A stretch of DNA of 64,000 bases from Chionis minor (taxonomy: Eukaryota; Chordata; Aves; Charadriiformes; Chionididae), in assembly GCA_013398295.1 (NCBI GenBank), contig VZSF01001513.1, positions 1,059,232 through 1,123,231 on the forward strand, read 5' to 3'. This document shows positions 1-12,200 of this stretch, piece after piece; within the stretch, counting starts at the first letter, position 1, and every line of letters starts with the position of its first letter. Both the position numbers and the translations under genes were made by a program. Below the pieces are notes generated by a model, which was given only the letters and a program-made list of their open reading frames with translations, did not search any database and had not been told where the DNA came from.

Positions 1-660
1 CCCAGTTTGATTTGAAAGGAGATTGAATTCTCACTCATTTCCTAGTTCCTTTTTCTACCTCCTCCCCTTCCCTGTCATTCCCCAGTCTGACTACAAAATT
101 AATAAACACCTCTTTAAGGAACAGCTGCCCTCCAGACGCTGCCAGATATTCTGACAGGGTTTCAAATCCTTCTTCAACACAATCGAATTTTTGTCTGTGG
201 CTGGTGTTTGTGCCTTTCTCACACGCTCGAGCTCCTTTCCCACTCCAGCTGAAAGCCTTGCCATGGGAGCTGGGTAAGCACTTCCTTCCCAGAGGCAAGG
301 AAAAAGTGGTGTCAACCTGCACGCATGGCTGCTCTGCCACTTCTGGGGCACAGCCGGTTTCACTGGAATGCCCCTTCTCCTGCTAAGCTCTAGCGTTATT
401 TCTAATGACTTGTTTCCTAGGTGACTCTGAGCAGCAAAGCTAGTTCAGCCCTTGTTTAATGGATCTGATGTACCTTGGTGCAGATCTCGGGGTTCCTAGC
501 TTGAGATCGCCTGTACGTTCCTGGACATCCAGCCAGCCTAGCAGAGCGCGCTGTTAGGATGTAGCGAGAACTTCTGCATTAAAGTTTCCAAATTCGTTTT
601 CCTCCCCTGCGCAGTTTAAGAAGCTTCAGGTTGCTATTTCTTTCTCCATCCCTTCTTTAG
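1..660 (+). other. PRKCH: PRKCH intron, 3' portion
   Basis: This is the tail of the intron that precedes the first visible PRKCH exon; its 5' end lies outside the window. It ends in a clear polypyrimidine tract (about 630-657, rich in ttt and ccc) and a TTTAG acceptor at 656-660. No coding similarity, repeat or RNA gene was seen in it. Short open frames on both strands here carry no recognisable protein. Confidence 0.8.
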
Positions 661-849
661 ATCCTGCAAGAGATGCTGTATGGCCCTGACGTAGACTGGT
701 GGGCCATGGGTGTGCTGCTGTACGAGATGCTGTGCGGCCATGCGCCCTTCGAGGCGGAGAATGAGGATGACCTTTTCGAGGCTATTCTGAACGACGAGGT
801 CGTCTACCCAACGTGGCTCCAGCAGGACGCAGTGGCAATCCTCAAAGCG
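661..849 (+). CDS. PRKCH: PRKCH exon (kinase domain, subdomains IX-X), internal
   Basis: This 63-codon exon starts with Ile-Leu-Gln-Glu directly after a TTTAG acceptor and ends with Ile-Leu-Lys-Ala before a GTGAGT donor at 850. Both ends are phase 0. It encodes the part of the kinase C-lobe just after the activation-segment APE motif. The alpha-F helix motif [15 protein letters not shown] (residues 11-25 of the exon) carries the structural Asp that supports the catalytic loop. It continues into [18 protein letters not shown] and VVYPTWL, which are characteristic of novel PKCs. The family member is settled by the downstream exons, which match PKC eta better than PKC epsilon. PKC eta is a diacylglycerol-activated, calcium-independent Ser/Thr kinase of epithelia and lymphoid cells. 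The ATP-binding lobe, activation loop, C1 and C2 domains are encoded upstream of the window. The frame is intact and high in GC at third positions, so this is a functional exon rather than a pseudogene. Confidence 0.96.
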
Positions 850-3800
850 GTGAGTTCCCTCGGCTGTTTGCATGCTCTCTGTCCTGGCTTTCTTCAGCTT
901 AAATCTAGCAAAAGAAAACAGGGCTGGGATGTATAGGCACTCAGAAATTGCAGTTACCCTGACCCCGAGCCTTTTCTTATCTTGGATTGAAGGGTAAACA
1001 AAACAAAAAAAAAAATAATCCTGCCACACTTACGTGTGTTTGCACAGTTATGTCCTTTATATGGTTCAGCAGCCAACTTGGCAGGCAAAGTGTGTGGATA
1101 TCTGTGTGTCTGGGCATTCCACTGCTGACTTAATGATTTACAACATACAGTAGTATTCCAGAACAGAAGCAGCAGTTGCACACAGAAATTAATCAGTAGT
1201 GATCATATGATTTCCATGCGACTGGAGTGGTGAAAGAGTGAAGCCTTTGTGATAATTCTTCGTTGTAACTGTTGGTAATACCAGCCACCCCCAGGATTGC
1301 TGTCTACCTGCATACAAAGACAGGGGTTTGATTTTTTTTGTGTGTTTGGGAGAAAAAAAAATGGGGCTGTACAACAAACAGTTTGAGGAGAGCTGTTGCT
1401 GGCTGCACTTAGTCCTTGTTCTACCACGTGTTCCTGAATTTTCCCAGGAGCACTCTCATCCTCATGCCTTCCATTTTTGCCTGTGCCATAGAAATGAAGC
1501 TTTTTAAGACTTCAGGCTGTGTGTGTAGAAACTGCCTAGTGCATTGGAACTGCCTGGCTTTACTCTAATGAATCAGAAGGTGATTAAATGACAAGGGTGT
1601 CATTTAACCTGTCTATTTTATGAAGGAAGGTGGTAGCTACTAAATCCATGGATTTTTTTCTCACAGATTTCTGATGCTAACATTAGTTCTCTTAAATACA
1701 GCATTATTACTATGTGATTATCTTCTAATCACTACCGTGTTTACCTCCAACAAAAAGTGAACTGGAACTCCCTGATATACAGCTGTGACAGTGCTTTCTA
1801 ACCCATGATATTGAGAGCTCTGGAAAATCAGAGCACTCAACTACTGCAGTGACATAAATGATTATAAGTAATTACATCGCACAGGAAGCCTAGAAACACC
1901 CAGGAATTTAACCTGGGGTCTCTTATATTGCAGGCTGAGGCCTTAATAGCCTTAATAACTGGATTATCCCCTCACTAAAAGTTCTGGCCTCTAACCTTGA
2001 ACAGGACTAGTGAGAATTCACTTAGTCTTGAGCGGTACAAAGCTCTGAAACAAAAATCAAATTCTTCTGCCAGGAAGGGGCAATTAGGCGTAGGTGCTTA
2101 GAGATGCTCTATGAATGGATATATCTAGGTTTAGAAAGCACTTGATCCCTTTGTCTTCATGAAGAACTTTATTGTAAACAAAGATAATAGGCTTTACTGT
2201 TCATTTGACGGATGCTGTTATTTTGTTTTGCTTTCATTTACTATAATTGTGCTTCACCAATTTCCCCCCATCAGAAACCGCCTGATTTTTGAAGGTTGCA
2301 TCCTGTTCATCTTTGCACTTTCCTGATAATAACCAAGACACATACTTAGGACCACATTTAGGTCAGTGGGTGTTCCTGGTATGTTTTTGAGCACTGGTAC
2401 CAAGGAAAACAAACCCATCCTCAGTGCCCTGGGACCTCGTTTAGAATTCAAAGCAAAAATATTTGTGCTATAGAAAAATAAGTTTTTATCTATTTCCCTT
2501 TTTAATGTTTGGGGGTTTTTTTTGTCCTTGATATTTTCCCTCAAGAGCTGGAGAAAGAGTGGAGCAGAGCTAAATCAGTGTAAATCAGCAGGATTTTGCT
2601 GGTGTCAATACTCCCAGGGGAGGGAAGCAGAAAATCTCACTCCTGTAGCCTGCCTCGTCTGAGTGTGTCACTGGAAAATTTAGGTATAGATAGTTCAAAT
2701 CAGGCAGAGCGGACTTGAACGGAGGTCTTCCTTGCTTGTGTAAGCAAGCTGAACCAGGTGTGGATTTGCTTGTGGGAGGGGAAAAAAAAGTGCAGAAAAG
2801 GAGAATTGCTGCTGAATGGATTCAGACCACTTGAGCTCATTCTGAACATAAGTCTTGCTTTGATTTTGATTCACCCCAAAAAAAGGTTTCTCTGTAGCCC
2901 TACCTGAATATAGTCACAAGGAGTTTATGCCAGAGGAGCTGTTGGGTCTGTCTGCAAAAGAAATTCTTTCAAATACTCTTTGCTGTCAGCTGACAGAGTA
3001 GTCACTGGTGTCTTATGATGAAGAGACTGTGGAAGAGAAACTTTGTGAGCGAGCAGAGACTGCTGCACCGTATCTTTTACAGTGAGAGTGCAGCTGGAGT
3101 TTGCTTTGTTTACAGCATGCCGATGCTCTGAATTTGTAAATTGTCACTAGCAGAAAGTGCTTGAGCAAAGCTTGGTGGCTTTCCAGGCAGACAGAGGCTT
3201 TGGGATTCAGCTGAGTGAACTGCAAAATGAAATACAATCCTCTCGTTTCCCATAAGGGGGATGGTATTTTGGCAGCATATTTCACTTGCTTCGTGTATGA
3301 CTTTCTCAAATGCAATCCAATCACACTGTCTTGCTCACAGTCAGGCTTAGTTGGAGTGGAGAATGAAGGGACGCAGTGAAAATCGTGTCTCAAAAGTCCG
3401 TGGCATAATGGGAAGCAAATTCACAGAGAAAGCTGCAAGGATTTTCCTTTTCAACTCTGGTTTCAGATGAGGAGAGAAGGACTAAGCCTATTGAGTCGCT
3501 CCACAGACTGGTGGTCTGAAGTAGCAATGGTTGACCTAAACGCTTGGAAATTTGGATGAGCAATTGCAATTTAGATGTTTTCACTCTTAGAGCCAGGTAA
3601 CAGCAGGGGCTAGAAAGCAGCATCTCTCCAGAGAAGTGTTAGCATTGCTCTGCCTTCTGCACCCCAGATTTCTGAACTCCTGTCACAGCTGAGTCTGCTG
3701 AAGCTGAGGGTGTCTCAGCGTTTGTGTGCCAACCTCCAGTCTTAATGCGAGCTCTAAAAATCACCTAGCTGAAATGCTCCTTCCAAAAGTGAGGCTCGGG

Positions 3801-5320
3801 CAGCCTTACCTGTAGCTGGATATTTCGGGAACACAAATAAGACTAAAGCCTCATGTCCCTCCAATTGGTTAAAAACATGGATTTTGAAGAAAACGTAACC
3901 ATAGTTAAGAGACTGGGCAAAAATGGTTATGTCCCACTCTAAGTGGTTTTCATGTGAAAAATAAACACCAGGCAAGAAAAGGGGAAGGTGCAGAGGAAAT
4001 TGGCTGTGGTTTTAGCAGCCTGCCCTCCTGCCTAGTGCAGGTGGAACAGCATGAGGGAATCCAAATGCTGGTGGATTAGTGCGAAGAGTGGGAGGGATTG
4101 AAAGGTGAGGGATCTCAACTGAGGGCAAACATGACCTGTATCTCAGAGAGAAATGATGTTAGCAATACAGTGCCAAGGATGCAAAAGAAAACCTTGAAGT
4201 GGATCTGTTTTTCTAGCGAACAATAGCCTGGAAGTGACCCTGATTCAAAAGTCAAATACTCTGGTTTAGTGAACTCTCTGCTGCTTCGTGTCACTGAGTT
4301 CACTTCCCCCCTCCGGATACCCTGGCACTCTCTGCACCCTGACAACACCACTGAAGTCTAACACACACACGCCACCACCTCCCCATCCTCCTTTAGACTT
4401 TGCTCTTGCAGACTCACTTAAAATCCCCTTTTCTCTGCCACATTAACATCAAGGGGCTGTTGTGTCTGGGGAATTAGTGCTTCAAACTCAACTGCAGCAA
4501 TAATGATGCTTTGTGGGTCAGCAGGAGCCAGGTCCTGCTCTGACAACCTGCTCTTTATGGACTCATTTTTGTCTGTCAGAGCACCAGGCGAGGGAGTTGG
4601 GATTTCCTTCCTAGCTTCTGCCAGCAGTCAGGAGGGAGCTTGCATGGTTCTTGTGAATGGCTGGAAGGGGGATAGTTTAATGCGCCGCAGTTTAAATCCA
4701 ACCCCTTTGCCTCCAGACAGCCTTGAAGCCTGATGAAGAAGTCAAAAAACTGAAACCCAGAAACTAGGGCTTTTCAGTTAGTTGCTTAGGTTTTTTGGAT
4801 TGTGCACACAGCAATATTCAATACTGAGAGCTTGACGGTAGCCCCCATTGCTAGGAGGCAGCACGCGTGGGTTTTTCTGGAGAGCAAGAAAAGGGGTCAG
4901 GAATATTGCAGCACAACCAGCCACTTCATCATCAGTGGGAGAGAGGTATGGGGGCCTTCCATAACAGCTCAACCAATTTTAATTTTGTTAATTAAAAAAG
5001 CCGCTCAAAACTTTTTACAGAAGTTTTTCATTCCTTTGCTGCCCAGAAGAGTGAATATGAGGCTGCCTTAGGTCCCTCGGTCACTTGAGTGACCATCGGA
5101 CCCAAGAGACTTTCCCACAAGTACTATGAATGAGTAGTGTATTGCACCACCAGCAATTTCTCTTGAGTTGATGGTGGGAAGCCTGTGGATATTATTTCAA
5201 AATGTGGCCCAATTCTACCTTAAAACAAGACATTAAGTTAGAGGGCACTGATGGTGAATTGTAGAAATGCTTTGTGTATCCATATACATACATAGACACA
5301 AGTTAGATAGCAGCTGGGAA

Positions 5321-5340
5321 AGTGTGTGTGTGTTTGTGTG
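5321..5340. repeat. GT-rich microsatellite
   Basis: Short GT run interrupted by one TTT triplet, within the large PRKCH intron. It is probably length-polymorphic but has no visible function. Confidence 0.8.
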
Positions 5341-5466
5341 CTAAGGTTTTCTTCTTCCCTAAATTTGCATGTGATGCTAGATGAGGAAACACTAAATTTG
5401 AAGGTTACCCTCCTCTGCCCTTCCTTCTGGTGAAAATGAGTAGCGTTTCCCGTTGTTTCTCAGAAA

Positions 5467-5564
5467 CATTCTAAATGATGAAGAGCCATTCTAAATGATG
5501 GCTCCTAAGAGAGGCAGATTTGATCATTATCAAATGGCTCCTGAGAGATAAATTTGATTATTAT
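5467..5564. repeat. Local imperfect tandem duplication
   Basis: The 14-mer CATTCTAAATGATG occurs at 5467-5480 and again at 5487-5500, a 20-bp period. Overlapping its end, a block beginning ATGGCTCCTAAGAGA at 5498-5530 recurs with a few substitutions and a small deletion at 5534-5564. This indicates two nested local duplications in the intron, most simply from replication slippage. No coding meaning. Confidence 0.8.
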
Positions 5565-8500
5565 TTTTGTGTGTATGTGTGAGTTAAATCCAGGACTCCC
5601 TGGATAGTATAGGGTTCAGGGAGTTATTTCTGGCCATTCCAAAGAAATTCTGAGGAACTTCTAATATCCTGAGTGCTCAGAGCACAGGGAAGTCCACTCT
5701 GGCTGAATGCAGGATAACAGCTCCAGCCCAGAACCCTTGGAGGCTTCGGCCGTGCTGCATGTACTTATAATGGGCTGAGAAGAAACAAGATTGGAGAGAT
5801 ACAGAAATTTCCCTAGGGCGTTCCACCCAGGCCCAGCTGAAGGAGAGAAAGCAAAGTGAACACTGAGCTGTGCTGCAGGAGGAACAAACTATCCACCCTA
5901 AGAGGATGCCACCATGATTGCCCAAACCCTTAGTGAGGATCCCTTTTGCATGTGCTGTGACTTATTTTGAGATGCTTTCTGGACGGTGAGTGCTCTGTGC
6001 TGAACCAGACTGGCTCCACCGCTGTAAGGAATTTGAAAATACCATTAATGAGGAGAGAAGGCAGAGGCCAGGCTTTTCACAGCAGCAAGTCTTAGAGGCA
6101 GATTTTTTAACGTAATCAAAGCAAACAGTCTGCAGTGACAGTGGAGTGGCGGGGAAAGGCTGGTTCCAGACTGTCGGCAAGGACATCTAAGTTCAGGAGA
6201 GATATGGATGGTCCAAGCTGCCTACTCCCTGCAGCTGCTCACCCCGAGTGTCATCATGGAGGGGGAGGTCTTCTGAACTGTTCTTTGGAGAAGTTTATTC
6301 TCTTCATACACTGCACTTGCTTGGGGTCCAACACCCCTGAATAGTGCGAGGTCAGAACTTAACTGTCATCAGCTGAGATACCACAGTAGGTGTCTGCATC
6401 CTCCCTGCATGCTACAGCAAGCAACACATGACTCAAAATACCTGGGCTATTCTCTGCTTGGGACATTCTAGCACAATGCATATGTGCTTCCTGCTGTCTT
6501 TGCGCCTTGCCTTTTTCTTAAGTCCTGGGCAATCAGTTTGGCCACAGTGTGAGCTGGACCGAACCCCCGTGTTTGTGCTCCCTGGTCCTCTCCTGAACAC
6601 TTACAAGGTGTGAAACGAGGCAGCTAGATGTTGATGGTGCAGGGCTGCCTACGTTTCCTTTACGTTACTGTGCAAGGCGCATGTCTCTCTTTTGCATTCT
6701 ACAGATCCTGGCCAGGTTCTTTCTTTCCAACAGACAGAAAAAGGCAGATAATCTATTTCACATGCAGTGCTGGAACAGCCAGAATGAACTGAAGGTTTCT
6801 GAATGAACCAGATGCTGGGAGTATTTTTTAGACAAAGATTAAAAGGGAAAGGAACAACACAATGGTGGCCCACTGAAATCAAAGAGGGAACTAGATGAGC
6901 TCACTGCTTTATCCTCAGAGCTGACGAGCCTAACAAAGGCAGATATTAAAAATGCCTTCAAATATGCTAATAAATTATTCTCCTTGGCATGTCTTCAGAG
7001 TTGGCAGGCTCCATAAATCCTCTTGCACAGTTTGATTAAGCTTTGGCTGTCACTCAGGCCAATATTTGGATCTCTGTGTGAAACCCCATGCCGGATCTGT
7101 GTAAACTTTTTTCTTTATTTTGCGTTTTAGAAATGCCTTCATCTGGCATTTCCTGGTTGGCTCTGAAGCCTCTACAGCAAAAGCAGAACTCCGGAGCCTG
7201 TCGTTTCCCAATGCGGAAGGAGTTCTGCAGTTATAAATGATCTTCGTCTAGACTGCTTTTGCTGTAAACATACACTATGTTGAAGTGACAGGGGTGTGCT
7301 CCACCACAGATTGCCTTCTTGCCTCTTTTGCCTGAGATTGCATATCCATTTCTGTAACACGCTGCCCCTTACTCTTTGCCTCCGAATTCTCAAATGGCAA
7401 ACAGCTTTTCTCCAGTGATTTTAATCTCTTCTGTCAATTGATCACAACCCATTCTGAAGCGCTCCTCTTCCCCACAGTAAGAGTCCACACTTCTGAATAA
7501 TTAACTGCAAAAGAAAACCAAAGACATCTCTATATAGCTTGCCAAGGTCAAATTCATCTTGAAGTAGCCATTAGGTCTTTTACCTTTCCCTTTCCAGTAG
7601 GCTGAAATCACCTTCTTGTTTAAGTCCGAAGCATGCAGGCTCAGATTTGCTTCATAACAAAAGCTCCTAACCCTGCCTTTTGTAATGTCAGGTGTGACTC
7701 ATCATCCTCTTTCCTGCCAGAGACAGGAAAAAAAAATGAAGGAGCATTCATTGTGCCGACTTTGTCTTCCCCCTCTTCCTTTTTCTGCCTGCTTTTAGGT
7801 GCTCCAGAAGAAGCAATTCCCGTAGCCAAGCCTAAGACTTGTGACCTGGGCTCACTTCTCAGCTCTGCTTCAGATAAACAGCGTGGTTATTAGACCCTCG
7901 AAGGCATTTTTGTGAAGCCCATTAAAATCTAATCTAGGGAAAGGCTCAAGGATTCCCTTGAGAACCTGGGTTTGACCTGGAGATGGGAATGATCACTGAA
8001 TGATGGGACCAGCTCTTCCTTTGCAGCCTGCAGCAGAGTGGACCAGTCCATCTAACTGGGAGGTCTCAGCACTGTCCAAGCTATTCAGGGCTGTAGGTCG
8101 TACTTGTCCTTCCAGCTTTGACCTTTCTGACCTGCTGTGTCTTTTCAGGGACTTTAAAATTAAAAGAATCAAAATATAACCAAGACCACAAAAAAGTTCC
8201 TTTGAAGTATTTTCCTGTGGTGGTTTTTTTTTTTCCTTAATTGGCCTTTACAGGTTTGTCTGGGGCACTTTAGTCCCCTTTGTACTTGACCCTATGTAGA
8301 TAGGCCACCCAGGGTTCTGTAATAGATTCCCCCGCGCCCCGTTCCTCTTGACAGGACTATCAGAAGAGGATTAATTGTTTTCCCATGCAACCCTAGGGAG
8401 ATTTTACCACTGCTTAAAATGAGAGTGGGATCATGCCCTCAGTCTGTTAATAAGTACGATGCTAATTCTTCCTCCACGTCTGTGTTACTCTTGATTGAGG

Positions 8501-10070
8501 TATTGATTTAGTAATTGACCTGCATATCCCCATGTTTTATCTATAGTCCACTTGGGGTAATTTAAAAACAGCAGCTGGAGTTTGATACTGTCTGAGCAGC
8601 CCGTGCAGCTGGTGACCCACGTGGGAACTGGGGTTGACTCATCAATTCTGAAAACACAGATTTCTGGAGTGACATCTTGAACAAACCCTATGTTAAATAT
8701 TCCATATATCTAATGACTAAAGTTAATTTCTGATTATTATTATTGTTCATTACAGGAGTACCAAAGGCATAAGTGTCAAAAATCACTAGCTATCATCGGA
8801 GCCAATATGCATTTGATACTTGGGAAAACTTTCTGCATTAGTGTTGATGAGTTATCACTTGATGAGTGGGGACAGGCAGGGAAACAGGTGGATTTCAGCA
8901 CAGCAAGGAAGTTTGCAGCTATTGAGACAACACTTAATTCCCATATTTTGGGCCAAGTTCTCTCCTGGTGATAGTCAGTAAAGTTGAATCAGTTTACACT
9001 GCCAGGAGATTTGGAGCCAGATGTGTCTATCCCACACTTGAGTTGCTCTGTCTACCTTGGTTTATTTTGTTAGTCTCTCTTGCTTGGCACTGTTTGCAAG
9101 ACAGTTAATCCTTCTTGTTCCCTCAAGCTTTGACTGGGCAGCATCGAGCAGCCGCTTCTACACTAGGGGAAAGCGAGATCAAATTTATCTGCTTAATATC
9201 CACCGCGCTGACATTTTGTCCTCCTTGCCTGCGGCTGGTGCATTAAACATGTGACTGCTGTCATGCTTAGTGTTACAGTCTTCTGGCTTTTAGGAGCAGA
9301 GCTGAAGGCTGTTTTTTACCTTTCTTCCCATTCCTTTTTTTTATGTGGAATAGGAAATAATCAAGATCTCACGATCTCTCTTCCCGCCTCCCCCCTCCTC
9401 CAGAATGCTTTCAGGGCAGTCTTGTACTTCTGAGCCCTGACACTGCCCTCACTGGACCTTCTCTTCTCTGCATGGAAGGATTTCAGCTGCTCGCAGCAGC
9501 CTGTAGCCAGGACCCCAGTGTGGGGGTGGGAGCACCCTGTGCATGCATGGGTTGTATTCTGGCTCAGCACCACCATGAATTGCGCTGGTATGAATCAGGC
9601 CTTTTAGCAATCTATCCTACTGTGTGTAGAGTAGAAAGCCAAAATGCCACATGGGCTCTAATGGCTGCAGTGAGAGCAAATTCCCAATGTAAAACAGAGG
9701 TAGCATTCGAGAGCACCACGATGACTCCAAGTCCTAGTCTCAGCAGCACAGTCCTCACTGAAGGTCAGTAGGACTCGGGCTCCCAAGTGCCTGGCTCCCA
9801 CCCGTAGCCAGGTTGCTGCAGTTTAAGTTACCAGGCACCAGCTGAGCTGCCGCAAGTACGAGGGCTTCCATGGGAGAGCTCTCCGACTACGCTGCTCCCA
9901 GGGCTGTGGAGCTTCAGCTGAAATCAGGCTCCCTCAGTCCCCGTAACCCACATGCGTGTCTGAGCCCTGGATTGCTCTTGTATCACCCCAGCAAGACTGG
10001 TGGAGAGTGATGGGAGCCTTGCCCAAAAGAGCAAAAGACAAGATTGGCTCAAAAGAACAGCTTTTTATTT

Positions 10071-10136
10071 AAAAAAAAAAAAAAAAAAAAAAAAAACAAA
10101 AAAAAAAAAAAAAAAAAAAGCTAAAAAAAGAAAAAA
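10071..10136. repeat. Long A-rich tract
   Basis: About 50 adenines run almost without break, interrupted by a single C at 10097, followed by GCT and a further A-rich segment. It lies directly upstream of the conserved-looking block at 10140. It could be the poly(A) remnant of an old retrotransposed sequence, but no retrocopy body is recognisable on its 5' side. A simple homopolymer expansion is equally possible. Its exact length may be affected by assembly error. Confidence 0.85.
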
Positions 10137-10139
10137 CTA

Positions 10140-10520
10140 TCTGCTATGCTAATGCCTCCTGGCTTCCAATCATTAAAAATAATACAGACATTAACAGACG
10201 GAGCCATAGAGCCATCTTTCTTCTCCTTTCTTTAGGGGTGGATGAAGGCTAATGAAACCCCAGACTGCGGGTTTGTTTGCCTTACATAATAGGCGGCCAA
10301 ACTGTTTTCGGCAACTGCAGCATTCAGTCGAGAGATTCATGGAGGGAAGCCTTAATTAGAGTAATTGCTCTATTTATATAACGATTCCCTTTTGTCTGAG
10401 ATCAAATAGATCTTTGAGAAATCTTATTTCCTTTCGAGTTAATTTCTGCCCTGTTAGTTTAGCTCATGAATCTTAATGAAGATGAGCATGTTGGGTATCT
10501 CCCGATCTCCCTGCTCTCGC
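10140..10520. promoter_or_regulatory. Candidate conserved noncoding element (intronic enhancer-like)
   Basis: This stretch has the look of a developmental noncoding element. It contains ATGCTAAT (octamer-like), several homeodomain cores (TAAT/ATTA, including CTTAATTAG at 10351-10359), and a near-palindrome AGAGTAATTGCTCT at 10358-10371. It is free of simple repeats and has no sustained open frame. Conservation cannot be seen from a single sequence, so the enhancer reading is inference only. Confidence 0.3.
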
Positions 10521-12142
10521 TCATTACTAGAGGGGAGACTGTGGGGCATTAAGCTGCTGCTTTTCACTTTGGTAGCAATGTGGGAGAAACACGATCAGGC
10601 AGGAAATGTTAATATTACGAAATATTCCTTTAATGGTTTGGGGTAGACTGTTGCATTGGCACAATCCTGAATAAGGGCCCATTGAGGCACGTGGAAGCTG
10701 TGATGGAGAGGATGGCACTGAGGGTCTGTCATTGTATCTGTGACGGGCTGCCCCTGAGCTCCTGGGAAAATAAAATGATTAATTTCTCTGGGCTTCTGTT
10801 CTCTGCCTCTAAGATGGGAGAGGGCCTCTGTCTCTGCCATGTACTTGCATTTGAAAGATGATCTGCTCAGAGGCATGGTCTCTTACAAAGTAAATTTGCC
10901 TGCCCAGGGCAAGAGAGTCCTGATGGGAGCTGGTCCATCCAGACCTTCTTTAATACAAGAAATAATGATTTCTTCCTCTTCCAAATGTCTGACGATATGA
11001 AGGGAATGGCCGAGCAGAAACTTTCATTCCTCTCCCTGAAGTGCATTACTTCCGTGAAGGGGTCTGAGCTTGTTAATGTTTTCCTAGAATGTGATACAAT
11101 TTCACGTAATCTAATCACTGTGATATTGCTCATGAAATTAATTATCCTGATGCAAATAGCACGTACATGAGTTACAGAAAAACCTATCAGGGGTTCTAGT
11201 ATTAAGAAAGAGAATTTGTAAATTCAAGAAAACTGATGCTTGGAAACATCTGTTTTGGGCAAACATCCCTTCACCAACTTCCAGGCCATTAGACTGATTT
11301 GCAGACTCAGCCTCTTGAGACAGAAGTTGCAACGCTGCACGTGAGCAGCACCGTAGAAGTCAAGTACAGCAGACTGGGAGACCTGGAACCCTTCCCAGCG
11401 TGGTCTAAGCCACGTAGCAGGTCAATGGGAGGACCAGCGTGGGTCCCCAGCACTCCCTCACTTGCTTATGGGCTGAGCTCCCAGGGCCGATGCAGATTTT
11501 CCCCAGTGGTTGGCACTTCTAGGTCTGCATTTTTTCCTTGTAACTTCACAGGCCCTCCATGGACTAATTTCCAGCTTTTCATTTCTTGCCATGGCTTGCT
11601 GCATTTTCTTACAGTAAATGTTTTCAAATGATTTCATGAAGTCATGTTTTTGGCTCGTGCCAGCTGCTGCTTTTGGCTGTGGTGCTGCTGAGAGGGTTAG
11701 CTGAGGTCAGCTCAAGTTTGCTGCTCGGCAAACTGGTGTAGCCCAAAAAGACCCAGTCTGTGGATGCTCCCAAGGGGCTCTTTACACTGGAGATGGGATA
11801 ATTCCCCATGGTTGGATGTGAGCACAAAGCAATGGCTTGATGGCTTAGTTCAAGTTTAAGATTGATAGTCTTGCATTGGTTTTACTGGCAGGCATCTAGG
11901 ATTTGGGTGATTACACATTTCTTTTTGCTCAGGAACATCTCTGTTCTGCCTTGTTGTTGTTCCTGTTGAATCTTTTTCTCTGTGTTTCTTTACTGAGCTC
12001 AACGTGCCAGAGGTTGAGATTCATGCTGGATTGTGGATTATCACGCAAAATTAGAGATACTCAATAAACATTAGAAGATGACATTTTGTCACAAAAACTT
12101 TCTGCTGAACATCTTCCCTCATCACCTGCAAAAACATTGGAA

Positions 12143-12200
12143 AGTTGTAATTGGAAGGACATTTGGGGTTATCTAGCCTGTGAAGCAAGAGTCCAACTGT
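12143..12200 (-). mobile_element. Probable CR1/L3-like LINE 3' fragment
   Basis: The segment TTGTAATTGGAAGGACATTT followed by a GGTTATCTAGCC-like stretch and GAGTCCAACT resembles the inverted 3' end of CR1/L3-class LINEs, where GGTTGGAAGGGACC is followed by ATCATCTAGTCCAAC. It is strongly diverged and very short, with no coding remnant. The family assignment rests on this pattern only. Confidence 0.4.

Noticed and set aside
673..936. Open frame starting at the internal ATG and running past 849
   Set aside because: The ATG is an internal Met of the exon. A consensus GTGAGT donor at 850 ends the coding part and the residues after it are intron translation.
4731..4753. C-box-like TGATGAA followed by a D-box-like CTGA, possible C/D snoRNA
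   Set aside because: The boxes are only about 20 bases apart, far shorter than a real C/D snoRNA, and there is no terminal stem.
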